Below, piece after piece: positions 41,616 to 49,571 of a DNA stretch of 51,592 bases. Source of the stretch: Deltaproteobacteria bacterium. Lineage in GTDB: Bacteria; Desulfobacterota; Dissulfuribacteria; Dissulfuribacterales; UBA5754. The DNA is taken from NCBI GenBank assembly GCA_036574075.1, contig JAINCN010000045.1, forward strand, positions 1-51,592, written 5' to 3'. A program made the translations under genes and the position numbers. The number at the start of each line of letters is the position of its first letter. Positions within the stretch are counted from its first letter, which is position 1. The notes under the pieces were generated by a model. The model was not told the DNA's origin and did not search any database. It saw only the letters and a program-made list of their open reading frames with translations.

Positions 41616-42823
41616 GAGCGGAGGGCCTCGAGGGGGGTAAGGCGGGCCGCCTTCCGGGCGGGCTGCAGACCAAATACGAGTCCAACGACCGTGGAAAGCG
41701 CGATTCCAACTGCGAGCGCACGCCAGGAGAAATGCAGAGGGAAATCCGCCACTAAGGCAAGGAGACGGGACGATAAAACGGCGAGGAGAAAACCGAGGAG
41801 ACCCCCGGCAGTCGTGAGAAGGAAGGCCTCAGCGAGGAATTGCCAGAGGATATCTCCTCGGCGCGCCCCGAGGGCACGGCGTATGCCGATCTCCCGCGTC
41901 CTTTCAGACACGGAAAGGAGGAAGAGGTTGGCAAGGACGAATCCGGCGACCACGAGGGAGATTGTCCCGGTGATTCCGAGAAATACAACAAGGGATCCTG
42001 TCAGGGCGACGAGGAAGGTGATGATCTCTGTCGGAGAAATGACACGGAAGTCATCGGGCTGGCCTTCCGGCGTCCCATGACGTTCGCGGAGAAACGACCG
42101 AAGTTCCCGTGTGCGCTCGGATAGGCGGTCCTGATCCAGGAAACGGACCCGAAAGGCGCTAATGTACTGCCTCTCGTTTTTGATCTTGCCCATGACAGTC
42201 GTAATGGGCATCACGAGGCGGTCGTCCAGGTTGGTGCCATCAGGGGCCATCCCCCGCTCTCCCAGGACCCCGATAACCCGGACAGGGATCCCCTTGACGA
42301 TGACCGTGCGTCCCACTGGCTCCTCGTCCCCGAAGAGTTCCCTGGCGAGAAAGGCCCCGATGAGGGCGACCTTTCTGGCCCCTTTCACGTGATCATCAGT
42401 GATATCAGAGCCCCTGACGACCGGCCACGTCCAGGCCCGGCTGTAATCGCTTCCGGCCCCTACCACCATGGTCCTGTATTTCCTGGACCGGTAGGACACC
42501 GGGACGTCGCCTTGGGAACTCATGGGCACGCCAATATATACGGTGGGAAACCGATCCAGAACAGCGCGCATGTCCTCGAGGGTCAAGGTCTTTTCCCGCT
42601 GGCCTATGGCGCGTGCCTCGTCGCTTCCCCCAATGACAAGGAGGGAGTCAGGGCCGAATCTGCCGACGATCTCGTATGCCTTTTGATACGCCCCCTCGGT
42701 TGCCGCAACAATGACCGTCAGGGAACCGACGCCAAGGGCGACGCTCAACAGGCTGAAAACGGCCCGCAAACGAAAGGCATAGACGGCCTGAAGGGATTGA
42801 CGCAAAAGGCATGATACTTGCAT
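41612..42823 (-). CDS. MacB/FtsX-type ABC permease, first of pair
   Basis: The architecture is the same as its downstream partner: an N-terminal helix (AVFSLLSVALGVGSLTVIVA), a periplasmic domain, and an FtsX domain with SERTREIGIRRALGARRGDILWQFLAEAFLL as coupling segment. The two share motif order but are clearly diverged, which suggests a heterodimer. The gene begins the operon permease-permease-tyrA-DUF167-yjbQ. The 58 bases before the convergent small ORF at 42881 show no obvious promoter. Confidence 0.9.
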   Translation of the reverse strand: MQVSCLLRQSLQAVYAFRLRAVFSLLSVALGVGSLTVIVAATEGAYQKAYEIVGRFGPDSLLVIGGSDEARAIGQREKTLTLEDMRAVLDRFPTVYIGVPMSSQGDVPVSYRSRKYRTMVVGAGSDYSRAWTWPVVRGSDITDDHVKGARKVALIGAFLARELFGDEEPVGRTVIVKGIPVRVIGVLGERGMAPDGTNLDDRLVMPITTVMGKIKNERQYISAFRVRFLDQDRLSERTRELRSFLRERHGTPEGQPDDFRVISPTEIITFLVALTGSLVVFLGITGTISLVVAGFVLANLFLLSVSERTREIGIRRALGARRGDILWQFLAEAFLLTTAGGLLGFLLAVLSSRLLALVADFPLHFSWRALAVGIALSTVVGLVFGLQPARKAARLTPLEALRS

Positions 42824-42880
42824 TTCAATCCTGATGCCTTATTTTTTGATATGAACTAAAAAAGTGATGGAGCCCCTAAA

Positions 42881-42994
42881 ATGAAATGCATAAAAAATCC
42901 CAACAGACCGACCCAGCCGGCAATCTGCGCCAATTGCAAGCGAAAATGTGCCCATGCGGGCAAGAGGGCCAGGCAAAAGGGATCAGAATCCTAA
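42881..42994 (+). CDS. Candidate 37-residue cysteine-rich small protein
   Basis: The frame starts at ATG 42881 with a GGAG site eight bases upstream and ends at TAA 42992-42994. The product begins MKCIKNPNRPTQ and has C17, C20 and C24 in ICANCKRKCAH followed by a basic tail. That pattern suggests a minimal metal-binding knuckle, but no family is recognised. It lies in an otherwise gene-poor gap and overlaps the end of the convergent small ORF by 12 bases. Confidence 0.35.
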   Translation: MKCIKNPNRPTQPAICANCKRKCAHAGKRARQKGSES

Positions 42995-43093
42995 TTCAGC
43001 AAGGATGGAATCCCAATCCTTTTGCTGCACCCCTTCCTGAGGGCCTGTGAAAAGGTCCAGTGCCTGCTGTTTTCCTATTTCGGAATCCTTCAT
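42983..43093 (-). CDS. Candidate 36-residue small protein coupled to a zinc-ribbon gene
   Basis: ATG 43093 overlaps the zinc-ribbon gene stop (ATGA) and is preceded by GAAGGTGA. The product begins MKDSEIGKQQALDLF and ends KDWDSILAELGF: an acidic, amphipathic short peptide with no known family. The translational coupling and a Shine-Dalgarno sequence support it as a real gene. Being too short for homology to be judged by eye keeps confidence moderate. Confidence 0.5.
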   Translation of the reverse strand: MKDSEIGKQQALDLFTGPQEGVQQKDWDSILAELGF

Positions 43094-43347
43094 GCCTCAC
43101 CTTCCTCCTGCCCACCGTCCGGGGCGAAATAGCACTGGTCGTCCTTCCATCTGCTTCGCTCCCGCCGGTATCCGAGGAGAAAGGCGGCCGCAAACCCAAG
43201 GCCCACGCCGAGGAAGGCGAGAAAAACCCCGGTCGGCGAATGGGCCGTGCCGGACTGGACTGGCTTGCTTTCCCTGCCGCACCATCGGCAGACCAAGGCA
43301 TCCTTCTTGATTCGTTCCTTGCAGTACGGGCAGATTCTACCGAACAT
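43090..43347 (-). CDS. Zinc-ribbon single-helix membrane protein
   Basis: The 85-residue protein has an N-terminal zinc ribbon (CPYCKERIKKDALVCRWCG, two CxxC knuckles), a short linker and one membrane helix (TGVFLAFLGVGLGFAAAFLLG). A charged tail follows. ATG 43347 has a very good GGAGGAAGAGG site just upstream and overlaps the tsaB end by 11 bases. This arrangement (ribbon plus one helix) is common among uncharacterised small membrane proteins. A role cannot be inferred beyond metal binding. Confidence 0.8.
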   Translation of the reverse strand: MFGRICPYCKERIKKDALVCRWCGRESKPVQSGTAHSPTGVFLAFLGVGLGFAAAFLLGYRRERSRWKDDQCYFAPDGGQEEGEA

Positions 43348-44092
43348 CTCCTCTTCCTCCACGTTTTTGAGACGCGACGGATCGAACGCCTTCGCGTGCA
43401 GCGCAGGTGATCTCCGCATCCGACGGCCGGATGTATAAGGGCTCTAAACTCATGATATCATGGGGTGGCTTGCCACGGGAGACTTCCCTTGATGCGATGA
43501 ACCCGACTGTTGCAGCACGCGGATGTGCGAGGTGGCCGGGGACCGGCACGACCCGATCCCCGAGGGCGTCCTGAAAGATGGAGGCGTATCGCACAAATCC
43601 GTCTCCCAAAAAAAAGATCCTTCCCTGGGCCGGGAGAAGGGAAACGAGCCGGGCCGGGGCAAGGGCAAGGGGCGGGCTATCTGGAACAGGTAGGCCCGTT
43701 TCTCCGTTGATTCGATACCATGCCCCATAGACCTGGGATTTCCGCGCGTCGAGAACCGGACAGACGATCTCACCGGGTGCAGCAGAGACATGGCTCGCAA
43801 GGGCATCGAGCGAAGGGATGCCGTAGAGAGGCACGCCAAGGGAGTAGGCAAAGCCCTTGGCCATGGCAAGCCCGATCCTTAGCCCCGTAAAGCTTCCGGG
43901 GCCGATCCCCACGGCTATGTAACGAATCTCCTGCCATGTGACACCGACCCTGGCAAGAAGCCATTCGGCCATAGGAATGAGACGGCGCGAATAGGTCTCG
44001 CGCGTGCCCAGGGATACCTCTCCGAGGAGGACCTCCCCATCGAGGAGGGCAACGCCCCCAGTACTACCAGATGTCTCGATGGCAAGGAGCAC
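43337..44092 (-). CDS. tsaB: tRNA threonylcarbamoyladenosine synthesis protein TsaB
   Basis: This ASKHA-fold partner of TsaD acts in N6-threonylcarbamoyl-adenosine formation at tRNA position 37. Signatures LLAIETSGSTGGVALL, RRLIPMAEWLL, IAVGIGPGSFTGLRIGLAMAKG, GIPSLDALA and VLDARKSQVYGAWY are present. The start is GTG 44092, nine bases after the rseP stop. The length of 251 is slightly longer than the usual 220-235. It continues the conserved rseP-containing operon. Confidence 0.93.
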   Translation of the reverse strand: MLLAIETSGSTGGVALLDGEVLLGEVSLGTRETYSRRLIPMAEWLLARVGVTWQEIRYIAVGIGPGSFTGLRIGLAMAKGFAYSLGVPLYGIPSLDALASHVSAAPGEIVCPVLDARKSQVYGAWYRINGETGLPVPDSPPLALAPARLVSLLPAQGRIFFLGDGFVRYASIFQDALGDRVVPVPGHLAHPRAATVGFIASREVSRGKPPHDIMSLEPLYIRPSDAEITCAAREGVRSVASQKRGGRGDVR

Positions 44093-44101
44093 GTCGCCTC
44101 G

Positions 44102-45187
44102 TCACGGGGTCCCAGGAATGGGGATGAACCCAAAAAGGCGTGCGAGGTCGTTATAAAAAACGAAGAGCATGATGGTGCCGATGATGGCCATCCCCACCTT
44201 CTGGATGATCTCCTGCTGACGCATGGAAAGGGAGCGGCCCCTCAGGGCCTCGATACCGAAGAGAACGAGATGCCCCCCGTCTAAGACCGGAATCGGAAGG
44301 AGGTTCAGAAGGCCCAGGTTGATGCTCAGTAACGCCATGAAAAAGAAGAGGTTGAGGAGCCCGAGTTCTGCCTGCTGGCCGGCCATCTGGGCTATCATGA
44401 TAGGCCCACCGAGGCTCGATAAGGGAACGACCCGCTGGACGAGCTTCCAGAACCCCTGACCCGTGAGCACGATGATGTCCCAGGTACGGGTCCAGGCATG
44501 CCCGAAGGCGGACAAGGGATCGAGGCGCTCGATCTCGAGATTGCCTGCTGCGGAGATGCCAATGACCGGGGTGTTCACCTCCTCTCCGAAGATGTTTTTG
44601 AGCTTGTCCATGCGCGGGATGACGGAAACCTGGCGGATCTGCCCGTCTCTTTCGACCTGAAGCGAAATGGCGGCCCCTCCCCCGGCCCTGATTGCACGGG
44701 AGACCTCGTCCCATGTCCGGATCTCTTGGCCGTTTACAGAGCGGATGACGTCCCCTGAGACGAGTCCTGCGCCTGCCGCTGGAGAGCCCTGCTGGACCTC
44801 TCCGATGACCGGCAGGAGAATGGGATTTCCGTAGGCGAGAAAGATCACAAAGAAGATCGCCCATGCAAGGCCGAGATTCGAAAGCGGCCCAGCAGCCACG
44901 ACCGCCGCCCGCTGCCAGACTGGGCGATGGGAAAAGGAAACGGGAATATCCCTGGGCTCGACCTGCTCCTGAGGGCTTTCACCGAGCATCTTTACAAAGC
45001 CACCGAGGGGGAAAAGGGATATGCAGTAATCCGTCCCACCTCTGACCACCCCCCAGATACGGTTCCCGAAGCCGATGGAAAACCTGAGGACACGGATCCC
45101 GAAGGCCCGGGCCACGAGAAAATGGCCGAGTTCGTGGACGAAAATGAGCACGCTCAAAACGAGGAGAAAGGACCAGATAGTCTTCAT
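44102..45187 (-). CDS. rseP: Site-2 membrane protease RseP
   Basis: This intramembrane zinc metalloprotease of regulated proteolysis cleaves anti-sigma factors or remnant signal peptides. The active-site motif HELGH (H18, E19, H22) lies in the first helix, and a PDZ domain (SPAAGAGLVSGDVIRSVNGQEIRTW) is in the middle. The second zinc-ligand motif NLLPIPVLDGGHLV sits in the third helix. There is one recognisable PDZ domain, and 361 residues, the short form. Upstream a MITE-rich spacer of 316 bp separates it from dxr, with which it is normally contiguous. Confidence 0.93.
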   Translation of the reverse strand: MKTIWSFLLVLSVLIFVHELGHFLVARAFGIRVLRFSIGFGNRIWGVVRGGTDYCISLFPLGGFVKMLGESPQEQVEPRDIPVSFSHRPVWQRAAVVAAGPLSNLGLAWAIFFVIFLAYGNPILLPVIGEVQQGSPAAGAGLVSGDVIRSVNGQEIRTWDEVSRAIRAGGGAAISLQVERDGQIRQVSVIPRMDKLKNIFGEEVNTPVIGISAAGNLEIERLDPLSAFGHAWTRTWDIIVLTGQGFWKLVQRVVPLSSLGGPIMIAQMAGQQAELGLLNLFFFMALLSINLGLLNLLPIPVLDGGHLVLFGIEALRGRSLSMRQQEIIQKVGMAIIGTIMLFVFYNDLARLFGFIPIPGTP

Positions 45188-45208
45188 GTATGGGATACCT
45201 GCATGTTT

Positions 45209-45252
45209 TCTGAATCCGTGGGCCGTAGGCTTGTTCTGTGAAATCCGATAGA
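45209..45252 (-). mobile_element. MITE fragment lacking its centre
   Basis: TCTGAATCCGTGGGCCGTAGG continues directly into CTTGTTCTGTGAAATCCGATAG. The first part is a MITE end and the second corresponds to the AT-rich asymmetric segment of the other end. The central palindrome is missing. It lies 76 bp from the complete copy G. Confidence 0.55.
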
Positions 45253-45325
45253 GAGATTTTCTCTGTATCCCCTGTGCTCCCTGCCTGCGCTGTGCAGGCG
45301 CTGCCAGTAGGTCTGTGGTGAGATT
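45245..45325. repeat. CACAGAG-type repeat between MITE copies
   Basis: On the minus strand it starts CTCACCACAGAC and ends GATACAGAGAAAATCTCTC, resembling the segments at 541-577 and 10938-10968. A small hairpin, GCCTGC..GCAGGC with loop GCTGT, lies at 45282-45299. Confidence 0.45.
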
Positions 45326-45328
45326 AAA

Positions 45329-45502
45329 CCTGAATCCGTGAGCCTACGGCCGGGTATTTGTTTCGTGCGGCAAATAGTCCATGTCCATGGGGACAGATTT
45401 GCCGTTCGAGCCCCGTCCATGGGCGCCTCCATCCACAAATACACCGGTCGTAGGCTTATGCTGTGAAATCGAAAGGTTGAGTGCATATCTCACGGATTTA
45501 GG
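45329..45502 (-). mobile_element. MITE copy G, 174 bp with ATTAAA target duplication
   Basis: The ends are CCTGAATCCGTGAG and CTCACGGATTTAGG. Exact ATTAAA direct repeats lie at 45323-45328 and 45503-45508, six bases rather than five. The orientation is as copy F. Internal pairings include CGGCAAATAG/ATTTGCCG and the CCTACGGCC..GGTCGTAGG arms. The dxr stop codon lies within the right target duplication. This and the fragment at 45209 make the whole 316-bp spacer between rseP and dxr repeat sequence. Confidence 0.88.
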
Positions 45503-45503
45503 A

Positions 45504-46676
45504 TTAAATTAAGGTGTTTTCCATCGTGTGGACGACATGTTCCGCCCGGAGCCGCGCCAATGCATCTGCCCGCAGCACAGTGTCCAGGTCGTCGATCGCC
45601 TCGACTGGGAACCCGTCAAGGACATCTTCGACCACCCGGGCAATGGCCGTAAAGCCGATCCTCTTGTGCAGAAAGGCCTCCACCGCTACCTCGTTTGCGG
45701 CGTTGAGGGCGGTCGTTGCGGTTCCACCCACCTGGGCCGCCCTGTAAGCAAGGCCGAGGCATGGAAATCTCTCCCGGTCCGGAGGCTCGAAGGTGAGCCT
45801 GCCGACGGAAACAAGATCAAGACGGGGCACTGCGGGCAGATCCATCCTCTCCGGCCAGGAGAGGGCGCAGGCTATGGGTATCCGCATGTCCGGGACCCCG
45901 AGCTGGGCCATGACAGAACCATCCCGAAACTCCACCAGGGAATGCACGATACTTTCGGGATGCACAAGGATCTCGATCCGATCCACTGGGATGTGGAAGA
46001 GATGACTGGCCTCGATGAGCTCAAGCCCCTTGTTCATAAGGGTTGCGGAATCCACTGTGATCTTTGCGCCCATGGTCCAATTGGGATGGCGTATGGCCTC
46101 TTCCGGGGTGACCCTTTCCAGGTCGAAACGGCCTTTTTCCCGAAAAGGTCCGCCAGAGGCGGTCAGAAGGATGCGCGAGACATCCGAGGCGCGGTTTCCA
46201 GCAAGACACTGGAAGATGGCGGAGTGTTCACTGTCCACTGGAAGAATGGTCACGCCCTTTTTCCGTGCGCGCTCCATGACAAAGGGACCGGCTGCCACGA
46301 GGGTCTCCTTGTTGGCAAGGGCCACGGCCTTGCCCGCCTCTATGGCTGCCAAGGTAGGGACGAGGCCAGCGGCCCCCACCATGGCGGAAACGACCATGTG
46401 GGCCTCCTCCATGGAGGCAACCGCTGTGTAGCCCTCTTTGCCGAAAAGGACCTCAGGCGCAGAGGCCCCGCACAGGGATCGCACCTCGTCGGCGAGATCT
46501 TGCGACATGACCGCTACGATCCTGGGACGAAAGGTCCGTATCTGTTCCACAAGAAGCCTGACGTTTTGCCCGGCGGCGAGGCCCACGACTCCATACGCCC
46601 CTTGCGAACGGGATATCACGTCGAGAACGCCCCGCCCGACGGATCCAGTGGAGCCCAGGATCGAGATGCGTTTCAT
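45504..46676 (-). CDS. dxr: 1-deoxy-D-xylulose-5-phosphate reductoisomerase
   Basis: This is the second step of the MEP isoprenoid pathway, NADPH-dependent. ATG 46676 opens MKRISILGSTGSVG, the dinucleotide-binding start of the family; the longer open frame upstream lies in cdsA antisense phase and is not coding. Further motifs are ALANKETLVAAG, LPVDSEHSAIFQCL, LTASGGPFRE, HPNWTMGAKITVDSATLMNKGLE and IEILVHPESIVHSLVEF. The 390-residue length is normal. It supplies precursors for the undecaprenyl chain made by the neighbouring uppS product. Confidence 0.95.
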   Translation of the reverse strand: MKRISILGSTGSVGRGVLDVISRSQGAYGVVGLAAGQNVRLLVEQIRTFRPRIVAVMSQDLADEVRSLCGASAPEVLFGKEGYTAVASMEEAHMVVSAMVGAAGLVPTLAAIEAGKAVALANKETLVAAGPFVMERARKKGVTILPVDSEHSAIFQCLAGNRASDVSRILLTASGGPFREKGRFDLERVTPEEAIRHPNWTMGAKITVDSATLMNKGLELIEASHLFHIPVDRIEILVHPESIVHSLVEFRDGSVMAQLGVPDMRIPIACALSWPERMDLPAVPRLDLVSVGRLTFEPPDRERFPCLGLAYRAAQVGGTATTALNAANEVAVEAFLHKRIGFTAIARVVEDVLDGFPVEAIDDLDTVLRADALARLRAEHVVHTMENTLI

Positions 46677-46681
46677 CGGGG

Positions 46682-47509
46682 TCACGTGAGCGAGACCCCA
46701 CGCCTGAGAAGAAATATCACGATCCAATAAAAGAAGGGGGCGGCCATGAGCACGGCATCCAGCCGGTCCAGGACCCCTCCATGTCCAGGAAGGATCCTGC
46801 CCGAGTCCTTCACCCCTACAGAACGCTTGACCACGGACTCGGCTAAGTCTCCCGTCTGCCCCACACATCCGAGCAGGAGGGCGATGAGGACCAGCAGCCT
46901 GGGATCGGCCTCTGGAAACCAGAAAAACCAGAGGACCACGGCCATGACGGCATTGGCGGCAAGGCCTCCGACAGCACCCTCCAGGGTCTTCCCCGCGCTC
47001 ACACGGGGACACAGCTTGTGTCGCCCCATGGTGCACCCGACATAATACGCCGCCACATCCCCTGAAAAGATCACCAAAAGGAGAAAAAGCACGAGTTCCC
47101 TCCCTCCGGGCAGACCCCGCAAAAGAGCGATGTGGACGGTTGTGATCCCCATGTAGAAAATGGCAAAAAGGACCTTTGACCATGCCTCCACCGGAGAATC
47201 CCACCTGCTGATGGACAGGACGAAAAAACATGCGGTCACGAAAAGGACCAATCCGAAGGCGAGGATTACGGCGCCAGGGTCCTGGAAATACACGGCCGCA
47301 AGGGGGGGAAGGATGCCGATGGCCGCAGCGCCTGCCACAAGGGTTCGGTCCTGGGGAAAAAGCATACCCAGAAACTCGAGGAGGCCCACGGCGCAGACCA
47401 CGGCAAAAAGACCGGCGAACATGCCCCAACCTCCCTGCCACAGGATGAGCAGGATCACGGGGCCAAGTATTCCACCCGTTATGATGCGGTTACGGTGCGA
47501 GACAAGCAA
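46682..47509 (-). CDS. cdsA: Phosphatidate cytidylyltransferase
   Basis: This makes CDP-diacylglycerol, the precursor of phospholipids, in the inner membrane. About eight helices are seen. The C-terminal signature is SVGVKDSGRILPGHGGVLDRLDAVLMA, preceded by LVIFSGDVAAYYVGCTMGRHKL and SAGKTLEGAVGG. The long open frame has no suitable ATG near the homology start. TTG 47509 (LLVSHRNRIITGG) has a GGAG site about 11 bases upstream and overlaps the uppS end by 20 bases, so it is the best start. The length is then 275. Confidence 0.9.
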   Translation of the reverse strand: MLVSHRNRIITGGILGPVILLILWQGGWGMFAGLFAVVCAVGLLEFLGMLFPQDRTLVAGAAAIGILPPLAAVYFQDPGAVILAFGLVLFVTACFFVLSISRWDSPVEAWSKVLFAIFYMGITTVHIALLRGLPGGRELVLFLLLVIFSGDVAAYYVGCTMGRHKLCPRVSAGKTLEGAVGGLAANAVMAVVLWFFWFPEADPRLLVLIALLLGCVGQTGDLAESVVKRSVGVKDSGRILPGHGGVLDRLDAVLMAAPFFYWIVIFLLRRGVSLT

Positions 47510-48236
47510 CCTGCTCTCCGGTGAGACCGAACCGACGCTCCCGCCCCTGATACTCCCGAAGGGCGGCAAGGAGCTCCTCCCGTCCAAAATCGGGCCAGAG
47601 CGCCTGTGTGACATACAGCTCGGTGTAGGCGGCCTGAAAAAGGAGAAAATTGCTGAGCCGGTACTCCCCGCTCGTCCGGATGAGGAGATCCGGATCAGGA
47701 AGCCCTTTGGTAAAAAGGTGTTTTGCCACGGCCCGCTCGTCAATATCTGCAGGGAGCATCTCGCCGCGCAGGCATTTTTCGGCAAGGAGACGGACGGCGC
47801 GTGCGATCTCAGCGCGGGCGCCATAACTGATTGCAAGATTCAGGATCATCCCCTTGCAGGAAGAGGTCCGCTCGATCGTCTCCCTCAGCCTCTCCTGAAC
47901 GCGTGGCGGAATTCGGTCCACATCCCCAATGACCCGCAGAGAGATGTCATTGGTCACCAGCTCGTCGAGTTCGGAAGAGAGATAATCATACAGGAGATCC
48001 ATGAGGGCATGGACCTCGTCCGGAGGGCGACGCCAGTTTTCCTGGGAAAAGGCATAGAGGGTAAGGACGCGGATCCCGAATTCTCTGGCGGCCCTAACGG
48101 TCTTACGAACGGCCTTCGCCCCCTGCCGATGCCCCATGATGCGGGGAAGGCCCCTTCTGCGCGCCCACCGCCCATTGCCGTCCATGATGATGGCAACATG
48201 CTCAGGGATGCGAAAAAGATCGGCAGGAAGGGTCAT
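47490..48236 (-). CDS. uppS: Undecaprenyl diphosphate synthase
   Basis: This cis-prenyltransferase makes the C55 lipid carrier for wall and polysaccharide assembly. Key motifs are VAIIMDGNGRWARRRGLPR (catalytic Asp and substrate Arg), LTLYAFSQENWRRP, LNLAISYGARAEI and DLLIRTSGEYRLSNFLLFQAAYTELY. The length of 248 is normal. The start ATG 48236 follows the frr end by 20 bases. Confidence 0.96.
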   Translation of the reverse strand: MTLPADLFRIPEHVAIIMDGNGRWARRRGLPRIMGHRQGAKAVRKTVRAAREFGIRVLTLYAFSQENWRRPPDEVHALMDLLYDYLSSELDELVTNDISLRVIGDVDRIPPRVQERLRETIERTSSCKGMILNLAISYGARAEIARAVRLLAEKCLRGEMLPADIDERAVAKHLFTKGLPDPDLLIRTSGEYRLSNFLLFQAAYTELYVTQALWPDFGREELLAALREYQGRERRFGLTGEQVACLAP

Positions 48237-48256
48237 GAATGAGACGAAAGACCTCC

Positions 48257-48811
48257 TCAGAACTCCAGGATCTCCCTTTCCTTGTCCGTGAGGATCCTGT
48301 CAACCTTTTTGATGAATCCATCCGTGACCTTCTGGACCTCGTCCTGCAACCTGAAAAGATCGTCCTCGGAAATGGCCTTGTCCTTCTTACCGGCCTTGAG
48401 CTGCTCGATGGCGTCCCTGCGGATGTTCCGCAAGGCGACTCGGCATTCCTCCCCCATCTTCTTTACGAGTTTTACGAGGTCTTTTCTTCGGGATTCGGAC
48501 AGGGGGGGAATGGCGATACGGATCACCTTGCCGTCGCACGATGGTGTCAGGCCAAGCTCTGATTTGAGAATCGCCTTTTCGATATGTCCGATGACCGTGG
48601 CGTCCCAGGGCTGGACAGTGATAAGACGGCTCTCCGGGACGGAAACGCTCGCAAGCTGGGAGATGGGCATAGAAGAGCCGTAATATTCCACCCGGATCCC
48701 ATCGAGAAGGGCAGGGGTCGCCCGGCCCGTTCGGATTCGGGAAAGTTCCTTTACAAAGGCCTCGATGGCCTTTTCCATTCGGGATTGCGTCTCACTGACC
48801 ACTGCCTTCAT
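48257..48811 (-). CDS. frr: Ribosome recycling factor
   Basis: This splits post-termination ribosomes with EF-G. The 184-residue family pattern is complete: [33 protein letters not shown], the domain II segment and the C-terminal helix with [18 protein letters not shown] 48811 overlaps the pyrH end by 20 bases. Confidence 0.97.
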   Translation of the reverse strand: MKAVVSETQSRMEKAIEAFVKELSRIRTGRATPALLDGIRVEYYGSSMPISQLASVSVPESRLITVQPWDATVIGHIEKAILKSELGLTPSCDGKVIRIAIPPLSESRRKDLVKLVKKMGEECRVALRNIRRDAIEQLKAGKKDKAISEDDLFRLQDEVQKVTDGFIKKVDRILTDKEREILEF

Positions 48812-49565
48812 ATCTCTTTTCTCCTTCGATGACGAGGGTACCGATTGGTTCTCCCCTCACAGCCCTCAAGATGTTTCCCGGCACCCGCATGGAAAATATG
48901 CAGATGGGCAGGCCCGCTTCCCGCGCAAGGGATACAGCCGCCGCATCCATGACCCTGAGCCCCCGCTCCAGGACCTCACCGTAGGTGATCTCAGCAAAAC
49001 GCTCGGCATCAGGGTGCCGATTGGGGTCCTTGTCATAGACGCCGTCCACCCGTGTGGCCTTGAAGAGACAGTCCGCCCTGATTTCGAGCGCACGGAGGGT
49101 CGCGGCCGTATCCGTGGTGAAAAAGGGATTGCCCGTCCCGGCAGCAAAGATCACTATCCGACCTTTTTCCAGGTGACGGAGGGCCCTGCCGCGGACAAAG
49201 GGTTCGGCCATCCTCCCCACCTCGATGGCGGACAGGACCCGTGCGCAGACGCCCTTGCGGGAAAGGGCATCCTGAAGGGCCAGGGAGTTCATGACGGTCG
49301 CAAGCATCCCTATCTGATCCGCCACGGCCCGGTCCATGCCCTGTAATGCCCCGGAAACCCCGCGGAATATGTTCCCTCCGCCCACGACTACGCCGAGCTC
49401 CACACCCATGCCATGGACCTGAGCCAGCTCTCCGGCCACTTGGTTGATCATCTCAGGGGAAATGCCGTAAGGCACCTTTCCGAGAAGGGCCTCGCCGCTC
49501 ACCTTCAGAAGGAGCCTTTTAAAACGTGGCCGGTTTGCCGGCACGGATCCTCCGTGACCTGTCAT
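48792..49565 (-). CDS. pyrH: Uridylate kinase
   Basis: This bacterial hexameric UMP kinase supplies UDP for nucleotide and sugar-nucleotide synthesis. It has an N-terminal [14 protein letters not shown], then [42 protein letters not shown], the [12 protein letters not shown] loop and MRVPGNI near the end. ATG 49565 adds about 15 residues before the usual family start; a later start is possible. It lies six bases after tsf. Confidence 0.96.
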   Translation of the reverse strand: MTGHGGSVPANRPRFKRLLLKVSGEALLGKVPYGISPEMINQVAGELAQVHGMGVELGVVVGGGNIFRGVSGALQGMDRAVADQIGMLATVMNSLALQDALSRKGVCARVLSAIEVGRMAEPFVRGRALRHLEKGRIVIFAAGTGNPFFTTDTAATLRALEIRADCLFKATRVDGVYDKDPNRHPDAERFAEITYGEVLERGLRVMDAAAVSLAREAGLPICIFSMRVPGNILRAVRGEPIGTLVIEGEKRYEGSGQ

Positions 49566-49571
49566 TGCCTC

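Noticed and set aside
358-45502. Dispersed repeats as a CRISPR array
   Set aside because: Copies are kilobases apart, about 175 bp long, in both orientations and flanked by target duplications. There are no regular spacers.
46677-47441. 255-codon upstream extension of dxr
   Set aside because: It runs through cdsA in another frame and is rich in Gly, Arg and Pro. The Dxr family begins at MKRISILGSTGSVG.
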